From SZUA-365 sp034002405 (GTDB lineage Bacteria; Bacteroidota; Ignavibacteria; SZUA-365): a stretch of 22,060 nucleotides of DNA. The position numbers and the translations under genes were made by a program. Below are positions 16,731 through 22,060 of this stretch, in pieces. Every line of letters begins with the position of its first letter. Position 1 is the stretch's first letter. Below the pieces are notes generated by a model that saw nothing but the letters and a program-made list of their open reading frames with translations, was not told the origin of the DNA and made no database searches. The stretch lies in assembly GCA_034002405.1 (NCBI GenBank), contig JAVFAS010000061.1, positions 1 to 22,060 of the forward strand, given 5' to 3'.

Positions 16731-17528
16731 TCAGTGTGATTGCACCCCTGTTTTCATTGTATCGAGCCATTTCTGATGCTCGGTTTTCCAATGCTCGTTG
16801 TGAGCACCCAATCCGGCTACCTGCCGGGGATGAACCAACGGAAGCACGAAGATGGTCCTCCCATCGATATTGATCGGGATCTGCGCCCCATATGGATATG
16901 TCATCGCGAATTCGCTCAATGAATCCCACTTCCAATCCCCACTCACCTTCGTGAGGAAGAGCTTGATGGGATCGTCACCCAGCGTGATTAACATGGTGGC
17001 TTGAGACATGAACAACTCCGCCTTGATCTCCGCTATCCTGTCCTCCGTGATCCTACCAGGATACGGGATCATGTTCACAGGGGGTAGGGAGAGCTTCGTG
17101 GCAAGCTCCGTGTAATTCAGCTCTACTGCTTCGGCCTGCGATGGATTCTGACACGCATGCGGCACGAGGTCACAGAGCCATGTCGAGTCGCGATTCAGTC
17201 CGAGCGGTGCGAGTATTTTCTTGTCCAGCGCCTTGGCCGAGGGACCATTCATCCCCACATCCGCGGCGACAAGCCTGCCGGCTACCTCGGGCACATCGAT
17301 GCCCGCGATGATTTCCTCCGCCCCGCTTCCGTCCCAAAAGATTTGTGGTTCGCTGGCCACAGCCAGCGCCCGAACGCGTTCGGTGCCATCGGGATTCATC
17401 CACCGCGCATGCATCGCGCTTGCGTAGACGCCAAGCACGAAAGCCTTCTTCGGTGAGTGGTCTTGCTGCTCGACGGTGAGGACGGGCTGTCCAAATGGGA
17501 AGCTGAATGATGTTGGTTGTGCGTGCAT
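16731..17528 (-). CDS. Uracil-DNA-glycosylase-fold-like protein, first gene of the operon
   Basis: A 265-residue soluble protein whose layout resembles the uracil-DNA glycosylase superfamily. It has a strand plus glycine loop near the N-terminus (F-V-L-G-V-Y-A-S, 30-37), a W-L-C-D-L-V-P strand (117-123), an I-T-L-G-D segment (181-185) and a C-terminal L-P-L-V-H-P-R loop (229-235) like the HPS motif of UDGs. A clear catalytic Asp/Asn in the first loop is not evident, so it may bind rather than excise a base. The ATG at 17528 is the first possible start, because an in-frame TAG lies 15 bases upstream; no good Shine-Dalgarno precedes it. The stop is one base before drmD, so it is co-translated with DISARM. 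Recognition of modified phage bases would suit the context but is inference. The fold assignment is moderate. Confidence 0.55.
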   Translation of the reverse strand: MHAQPTSFSFPFGQPVLTVEQQDHSPKKAFVLGVYASAMHARWMNPDGTERVRALAVASEPQIFWDGSGAEEIIAGIDVPEVAGRLVAADVGMNGPSAKALDKKILAPLGLNRDSTWLCDLVPHACQNPSQAEAVELNYTELATKLSLPPVNMIPYPGRITEDRIAEIKAELFMSQATMLITLGDDPIKLFLTKVSGDWKWDSLSEFAMTYPYGAQIPINIDGRTIFVLPLVHPRQVAGLGAHNEHWKTEHQKWLDTMKTGVQSH

Positions 17529-17571
17529 GGAGGTGCTTAGCTACCTAATAGATGGAGATCGGTGATTCGAT

Positions 17572-17593
17572 CGATCAAACAACGGTCAAACAA
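17572..17593 (-). repeat. Two tandem 11-bp direct repeats before the operon
   Basis: On the minus strand the units are TTGTTTGACCG and TTGTTTGATCG, adjacent and differing at one base. They end 43 bases before the ATG of the UDG-like gene and run into GATCGATCG. The one-turn spacing suggests a tandem protein-binding site near the operon promoter. Regulation is inference. Confidence 0.5.
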
Positions 17594-17711
17594 ACGCCCG
17601 CACGTACGACCAGAAGGGAACCATCGGACTTGCTTTCCCCGCACGACGGCGTTTCCTTTCGGATCTTGTATTCGGAATCGGGCACGGGCCACGCCCTGAT
17701 GTTGCGTATGA

Positions 17712-17739
17712 CAAAAAGATACAACTCTGTCCGGTAAAA
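17712..17739 (-). promoter_or_regulatory. Possible promoter AT-box upstream of the operon
   Basis: On the minus strand, TTTT (17736-17739) is followed 18 bases later by TATCTTTTTG, loosely like the TAnnTTTG element of Bacteroidota promoters but with a short spacer. It lies about 185 bp before the first gene. The match is weak. Confidence 0.22.
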
Positions 17740-17792
17740 CGCCAGCAGAGGGTATTCGGAACGGAAATATTTTATTGGCGTCCGCGACGGCG

Positions 17793-17813
17793 GTGCCGCC
17801 GGCAAGGCGGCAC
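17793..17813. terminator. Strong GC hairpin, possible terminator after the GNAT gene
   Basis: GTGCCGCC (17793-17800), a five-base loop and GGCGGCAC (17806-17813) form a perfect 8-bp stem. Reading on the minus strand it lies about 170 bp after the GNAT stop and is followed by an A/T-rich stretch (AATAAAATATTT) only after about 15 bases, so there is no classic U-run. It may end the upstream transcript or be a transcript-stabilising structure. Confidence 0.4.
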
Positions 17814-17980
17814 ACCGTAAAGTATTACCGCCACCGGGGCATCTGCTGAAAAATTGTGTATGTTTGTTGAAAATCGGGGAATGGGCTCCCGAATTTCCGT
17901 GCGGCGGAGAAATGTGGGGATGTGATGAGGTGCGGCGGCGCACGCCGTGCAGCGTGAACGTCGATTCGCCTCCGCCGAGG

Positions 17981-18574
17981 TCAGCCCACCGTCGGTTGGA
18001 GGAAATAGTCGAGCATCTCCGGCCGGGTGGATCGCCAAATGTTCACCGCTTCGTCGAGATCGAGTACCATGATCCCGTAGTCCGCGTCGCATCCCTGCTT
18101 GTGGTGCGATCCCGGAATTCGGGTGAATCCCATCGACCCGTACATCCGCGCGGTGGCGCAGCCGGCGGTGACGCCACAGAAAATGAATCGGATGCCATGC
18201 CGCACCCACTCGTGGTAGAAGGCGCGGAACAGTGCGATGAGCACGACCCCGCGGCGGGCGGCCGGGACAACGGCCAGACGGCTGACTTCGGCACAGGGGC
18301 CGATTTCCCGATACGTGGTCAACGGACGGTCCTGCTCGATTTCAAACCGTTCCGTATCCATCAGCATTCTCGCGGCCGCGATCGCATGTCCGTCGCGTGT
18401 CGCAAGGAAATGCAGCGCGTCGTCATCATATGCATCCCGCGCGGCCCAGAATCGGCCGGCGTGCGCATCCGTCGCGGTATAGGCATCCATGCGGATGCGC
18501 AGACACTGTTCGAAGCGTGGATCGTGGGCGGACAGCATCTCCAGTCTGCATGCCGCGAGAGCGTCGAGTACCAT
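17981..18574 (-). CDS. GNAT-fold acyltransferase-like protein
   Basis: A 197-residue protein with the GNAT/acyl-homoserine-lactone-synthase-like fold. The beta-bulge segment C-A-E-V-S-R-L-A-V (94-102) leads into P-A-A-R-R-G-V (104-110), where the acyl-CoA pyrophosphate usually binds. A helix and I-F-C-G-V-T (131-136) follow, and then the M-Y-G-S-M-G-F-T-R-I motif (144-153) typical of GNAT C-termini. The E-V-S-R-L segment resembles FeeM-type N-acyl amino acid synthases and LuxI-fold enzymes, so the acyl donor could be acyl-ACP. The substrate cannot be read from sequence. GGAG lies five bases before the ATG at 18574. It lies 113 bp downstream of the TPR-CHAT gene on the same strand and may be co-transcribed. 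A link to the DISARM operon is not supported, because about 450 bp separate them. Confidence 0.68.
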   Translation of the reverse strand: MVLDALAACRLEMLSAHDPRFEQCLRIRMDAYTATDAHAGRFWAARDAYDDDALHFLATRDGHAIAAARMLMDTERFEIEQDRPLTTYREIGPCAEVSRLAVVPAARRGVVLIALFRAFYHEWVRHGIRFIFCGVTAGCATARMYGSMGFTRIPGSHHKQGCDADYGIMVLDLDEAVNIWRSTRPEMLDYFLQPTVG

Positions 18575-18687
18575 GGCGTCTCCATTGTGAATCGTACCGG
18601 AACACGGATATTCTCATCGTTTCGTCTTTATCCATGAACCGGGACGCAGGTTTCACATGGGGAGTGCCGGGTGCTCTTCGGAGCGCG

Positions 18688-21600
18688 TCAGCCTCCGTCG
18701 CCGTACAGGACAAACGGGGCCCAGTAACAAGGCGCGCTGTACCGCTCCGATGTGATGAACCAGCGCTTCGCGGACTGTAGCGCGGCGCGCGGGGACTGTC
18801 CCTCCTCGAGCATCGCGCGATACAGGTGCTGTATGAAGTGGGGCGTGGGCTCATCGTACACGCTCCAGAGCGTCGAGAGCACGTTCCGGCAACCCGTAGC
18901 CAAACATGCGCGATTGAGACTGATGACGCCCTCACCCGGCATCTCCGCGCCACGCGCGGTGTTGCATGCCGAAAGCGCGACCAGATGCGTCCGGGGAAGA
19001 CGGAGCCGAAGCACGTCCTCAAGCGAGATGAAGCTCGCGGATTCGCTCTCCGTCATGGGCGCAAGCGCAAGAGTGGGTGGGGAACCGGCAAAACCGTGAC
19101 ACGCCAAATGGATGTAGGAAAAGGCGGCGAGTTCCGCGTCCAGCACCGCGTTCGCTGTGGCATCCCGCGCCAGAAGGGCGTGCGCGCTTCCACCGTGTGC
19201 GCGAAACAGCTGCTCGAGTTCGCGCACTTCCGTTCCGGTTCCGGGAATGCGCGGGAGGACGCGGAAAACGGGCGCCCGGAGATGTCCACGCGTTTCGAAT
19301 GCCGATGGTTGGATATCACGCAGGAGTTCCGGTTCGATCTCGCGCAATCCTTTGACACGCGATGCACTCCCCGCATACGCGGGATCACCGACCGCGAAAA
19401 GTGATATCGATCGCGACGTCGGCCGTTCCTGCTGGCGAACGGTACACAGCACCGCACCGCTGTGGATGTATGATATGCCGTACTGTTCGATGAGATACCC
19501 GGACGCACGCGAGGCGTCCGGGGCGGGAAAATACATGGCCTCGAATGGCAACGGACTGAGCCGCGGACCGGGCGCGATGATCAAATGCCGGGCGGTACCG
19601 ATGTGCGGTATCAGTGGCTGTATCAGCCAGGTGTACAGCCGTTTGTCGGGGCCATGACTACTCCCCAACTCCAGCGGCGGCTGCTTGAGCACCGCGCAGA
19701 TATTCTCGACATGCTTGTTCAGGACGCGCGTATGTACGGGTAAACGGACGATATGCGCGCGGCCGTCGTGCGGGATCACAAAGGCATAGGCGCTGGAATC
19801 GAACACGGCGTATTCGATGAACACCTCGTCTCGCCGCAGCACCTGCTGGATGTCCTTCAGACGCAGCCCATGTCCTCTCCGCACGTCATTGAGCGATGTG
19901 GATGTGCTCGCGATGGTCTTCCGCACATTTCGGAGTTCGCGCTCCGCTTCCGTGATGGCACGATCAAGCGACCAGGCCTGCGCTTCGCGGTCCGTGTGAA
20001 TACGCGATCGCCGGAGCGAATCCAGCTGGTAGAGCATGTGCTCCTCCGCGCGAAGAAGGTCGCTGTCCGCGGCGGCATCGGGTTCGATGCCGCTACGCTC
20101 GAGTGTCTCGAGGAGCTGGCGGGAATGGAGCGTCTCCAGGTATTGCAACGCTTCATCCTCGGCGACGCACTGGTCGAGCATGCGTTCGGCGATGCGTGTG
20201 TAGGCGTCGTTCGATCGCACTTGGTAGAGCCCGATCAGATCCTGTTGCGCGGTACGCGCCCGCGCGGATTCGAGCAGGTCGAAGGCCTCCCGCAGATTGT
20301 CGCGCATGCGCTGCAAGGACGAGTTTCCCCTCGTATCCCCGAGGGACGGCTCGATCTCCGTCATGAGCAGCAATGCCTCCGCGCGATCCCGGGGCGCGAT
20401 GTCTCGATCGAACGCCTGCAACGCCGAGTCGAGCCAGCTCGCGGCGATATGGGGCTGACCGAGTTTCCCGGCGAGACGCGCGTGGTGGAGGTAGATCTCG
20501 CCCCGAAGCCGCGGTCTCCGAATACCACGCAGACGCTGGAACGAGGCGCTGAGCGAACCCTGCGCACGCGAGGTATCCCCGCGCAACAAATGCAGCGCGG
20601 CGTCGATGAGGAAATAGGCGGCCACGTGTTCCGGATCGCCCGTTCCCTTGTTGAGTGCGGGCAGCGCCGCGAGTATTCTTCGCGTGGAATCGGGCTGTCC
20701 CGCACGCACATGCATATCCGCGAGGCGGAGCTGCAATTCCACCTGTGCGCGCGCATCGTGAATGCGCCGGGCGATGTCGAATGCTTGATGATAGGGCGAT
20801 GTCGCGGCGGACCACGCGGCGAGTCCGGCATGCACATCCCCTATCCCGCGCAGCAAGCGCAGACACGCCTGCGCGTCGCCAAGTCGGCGGGCAAGACTGT
20901 CCGCGGCGTGGAAGCAACGAAGTGCGATCCCGTTCTCGCCGGTGTACTGATACATCTCCGCGAGACCGGTCAGGCAACGGAGTTCCATTCCGCGGAATTC
21001 ATTGCGACGGCAGTCCGTCAACGCCGAGCGATAGAGTTCTCGCGCTTCGAAGGGACGCTGATCCTGTTCCGCGAGCCACGCACGGAGGAGCAGCGCCTCC
21101 AACCGCGCGGTGAGCGGCTGCGGGGTGCTCCAATGCAGGGAACGCATGGCGTTGCGCACGCCTTCCGTATCGTGCATGAGCGCGGAAATCTGTGCGCGAA
21201 GCAGGACAACCTCGGAGAGGATGTCGCCAGCGGGAAATGATGCCAGGACATCCAAAGCCTTTTGACAGGTGGTTACGACGTCCTTCTCCCGAGAATCCGC
21301 GCGCGCGATACGCGCCAACATATGCCATGCCTTCGCGCGGCCGATGGGGTCCTCCACATCGAGAAAGAGACCGAACGCGCGTTCCGCGTTCTGTCGTGCC
21401 TGCCGAAGTTCATTCTCCCGCAGCGCGCATTCCGCGCTGAGCAGTTCCACCGCGCCTTCATCCATGCGCAAAATGTTTTCCGATGCGAAATCGCGAATGT
21501 CGAGCGCCAGACGCGTGGCGGTCCGATAATCCCCACGCGACATCAACAAGACTCCCCGACGCAGTTGGATGCGCATCATCATCACCGTGTCCTTGAGTCC

Positions 21601-22060
21601 CGCCATGATGCGCAACGACTGCTGCAACTGGAAATCACCGCATCCGATGCTGTCGCGGCAACCATCCATCGCGAGCACATGCAGGATTGAATCAGCGGTC
21701 GCGATGCGCCTGATCACATCCGTCCGCCGCCCTTCCTGCACCGTCCGCCACTGATCGGGATCCCGGGGTACCTTCCCCAGATCCGCCGGATACAGCACGC
21801 GCAGAACCTCGTCATCAAACCGGACGCGCGTCGCCTCCGTCAAGGGATAGCCCGACACCGCCTCCATGAGCCGGTGACGCAGAGCAATATCAAAAAGCGA
21901 ACCGGTCTGCGAGAATGGGTGCAGCAACACGGCAGGCACGACATTTGCGTCGATTCGGTTGGCATCCCACAGACCAAGCAGTTCATTCTCGCCGCAGTGA
22001 AACGCTATGGCGTGAACCTGCGCATGGGAAGTGATCCGCCGCCCGCGGTAGGGCTGGGCG
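18688..22060 (-). CDS. TPR-repeat protein with C-terminal CHAT (caspase-like) peptidase domain, 5' end cut by window edge
   Basis: The frame is open from the right edge to the TGA at 18688-18690, over 1120 visible codons. A GTG at 21939 could be read as a start, but about 40 further sense codons lie upstream without a stop and look coding, so the true start is outside the window. The N-terminal and central parts are alpha-helical repeats of TPR type (roughly nucleotides 20,300-21,600), followed by a charged linker. The C-terminal CHAT domain carries the catalytic dyad: His in H-L-A-C-H-G-F (codon 19096-19098) and Cys in L-S-A-C-N-T-A-R-G (codon 18964-18966). CHAT peptidases include gingipain- and separase-like enzymes and the Craspase protease TPR-CHAT. 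The substrate here is unknown. The dyad is intact, so it should be active. Whether it belongs to defence cannot be judged without its upstream neighbours. Confidence 0.88.
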   Translation of the reverse strand, partial: AQPYRGRRITSHAQVHAIAFHCGENELLGLWDANRIDANVVPAVLLHPFSQTGSLFDIALRHRLMEAVSGYPLTEATRVRFDDEVLRVLYPADLGKVPRDPDQWRTVQEGRRTDVIRRIATADSILHVLAMDGCRDSIGCGDFQLQQSLRIMAGLKDTVMMMRIQLRRGVLLMSRGDYRTATRLALDIRDFASENILRMDEGAVELLSAECALRENELRQARQNAERAFGLFLDVEDPIGRAKAWHMLARIARADSREKDVVTTCQKALDVLASFPAGDILSEVVLLRAQISALMHDTEGVRNAMRSLHWSTPQPLTARLEALLLRAWLAEQDQRPFEARELYRSALTDCRRNEFRGMELRCLTGLAEMYQYTGENGIALRCFHAADSLARRLGDAQACLRLLRGIGDVHAGLAAWSAATSPYHQAFDIARRIHDARAQVELQLRLADMHVRAGQPDSTRRILAALPALNKGTGDPEHVAAYFLIDAALHLLRGDTSRAQGSLSASFQRLRGIRRPRLRGEIYLHHARLAGKLGQPHIAASWLDSALQAFDRDIAPRDRAEALLLMTEIEPSLGDTRGNSSLQRMRDNLREAFDLLESARARTAQQDLIGLYQVRSNDAYTRIAERMLDQCVAEDEALQYLETLHSRQLLETLERSGIEPDAAADSDLLRAEEHMLYQLDSLRRSRIHTDREAQAWSLDRAITEAERELRNVRKTIASTSTSLNDVRRGHGLRLKDIQQVLRRDEVFIEYAVFDSSAYAFVIPHDGRAHIVRLPVHTRVLNKHVENICAVLKQPPLELGSSHGPDKRLYTWLIQPLIPHIGTARHLIIAPGPRLSPLPFEAMYFPAPDASRASGYLIEQYGISYIHSGAVLCTVRQQERPTSRSISLFAVGDPAYAGSASRVKGLREIEPELLRDIQPSAFETRGHLRAPVFRVLPRIPGTGTEVRELEQLFRAHGGSAHALLARDATANAVLDAELAAFSYIHLACHGFAGSPPTLALAPMTESESASFISLEDVLRLRLPRTHLVALSACNTARGAEMPGEGVISLNRACLATGCRNVLSTLWSVYDEPTPHFIQHLYRAMLEEGQSPRAALQSAKRWFITSERYSAPCYWAPFVLYGDGG

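Larger units (their letters stand above)
17529..17980. other. Gene-free interval, likely promoter region of the DISARM operon
   Basis: About 450 bp between the GNAT gene and the first operon gene. Short open frames here (for example minus strand 17537-17815) have no ribosome binding site, recognisable motif or codon pattern like their neighbours. The interval contains a strong hairpin (17793-17813), an AT-box (17712-17739) and a pair of 11-bp tandem repeats (17572-17593). It is the only long non-coding stretch upstream of the eleven-gene operon. Confidence 0.65.

Noticed and set aside
15560..16873. Plus-strand open frame of about 437 codons opposite drmD
   Set aside because: Antisense shadow of the helicase. 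Its composition is low-complexity and it runs past the drmD start into another gene without any domain signal.
17537..17815. 92-codon minus-strand open frame in the operon leader
   Set aside because: No ribosome binding site, no domain, arginine- and cysteine-rich chance composition, and it runs through the hairpin and AT-box.
19753..21240. Long plus-strand open frame opposite the TPR-CHAT gene
   Set aside because: It is the antisense shadow of a GC-rich coding gene: rich in R, H, G and A, with no ribosome binding site and no recognisable domain. The minus strand encodes an intact TPR-CHAT protein.
18688..21939. CHAT gene start at the GTG codon at 21939
   Set aside because: About 40 plausible coding codons continue upstream to the window edge without a stop, so the gene is 5'-truncated by the window rather than starting there.
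1..22060. CRISPR arrays, tRNA or rRNA genes, transposases or integrases
   Set aside because: I looked for regularly spaced repeats, cloverleaf-like segments with CCA ends, and transposase or integrase motifs in the long frames on both strands and saw none, so the cassette shows no visible mobile-element machinery.

Overview
The window is bacterial DNA. Every convincing gene reads on the minus strand, so transcription runs from high to low coordinates. The lineage cannot be named with confidence. Most of the window is GC-rich (hand-counted example: 12301-12360 is 36/60 GC). Several genes have clear Shine-Dalgarno sequences. A large TPR-CHAT protein sits at the right edge. There are no rRNA, tRNA or ribosomal protein markers.

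Right end (about 17.5-22.06 kb): a 5'-truncated TPR-repeat protein with a C-terminal CHAT (caspase-like) peptidase domain, then a GNAT-fold acyltransferase-like gene, then about 450 bp without a convincing gene. That gap probably carries the promoter of the operon below.

Centre and left (17,528 down to the left edge): one tightly packed run of eleven co-directional genes containing a complete class 1 DISARM anti-phage locus: drmD (SNF2-like helicase), drmMI (large N6-adenine DNA methyltransferase), drmA (helicase), drmB (DUF1998) and drmC (PLD-family nuclease). Adjacent gene junctions are 1-96 bp gaps or 1-4 bp overlaps. Three non-canonical parts are built into it. (1) The first gene, with its stop 1 bp from drmD, looks like a uracil-DNA-glycosylase-fold protein. 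(2) A clearly AT-richer four-gene cassette lies between drmMI and drmA: a DUF4747-like protein, a four-TM membrane protein, a protein with the metal-ligand pattern of zinc-dependent phospholipase C, and a small lipoprotein. (3) A PD-(D/E)XK nuclease-like gene follows drmC and runs off the left edge.

How they may work together: in known DISARM, DrmMI marks self DNA, DrmA/DrmB act on unmodified incoming DNA, and DrmC and DrmD are accessory nuclease and translocase. My inference is that the cassette adds a membrane-directed second layer (membrane protein, lipid hydrolase, lipoprotein) and that the UDG-like and PD-(D/E)XK proteins add DNA recognition or cleavage. The AT-rich composition also covers the last roughly 150-190 codons of drmMI, so the cassette and the end of the methylase may have been exchanged as one block. 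Two different 11-bp tandem direct repeats sit just upstream of the two points where transcription could start (before the UDG-like gene and before drmA).
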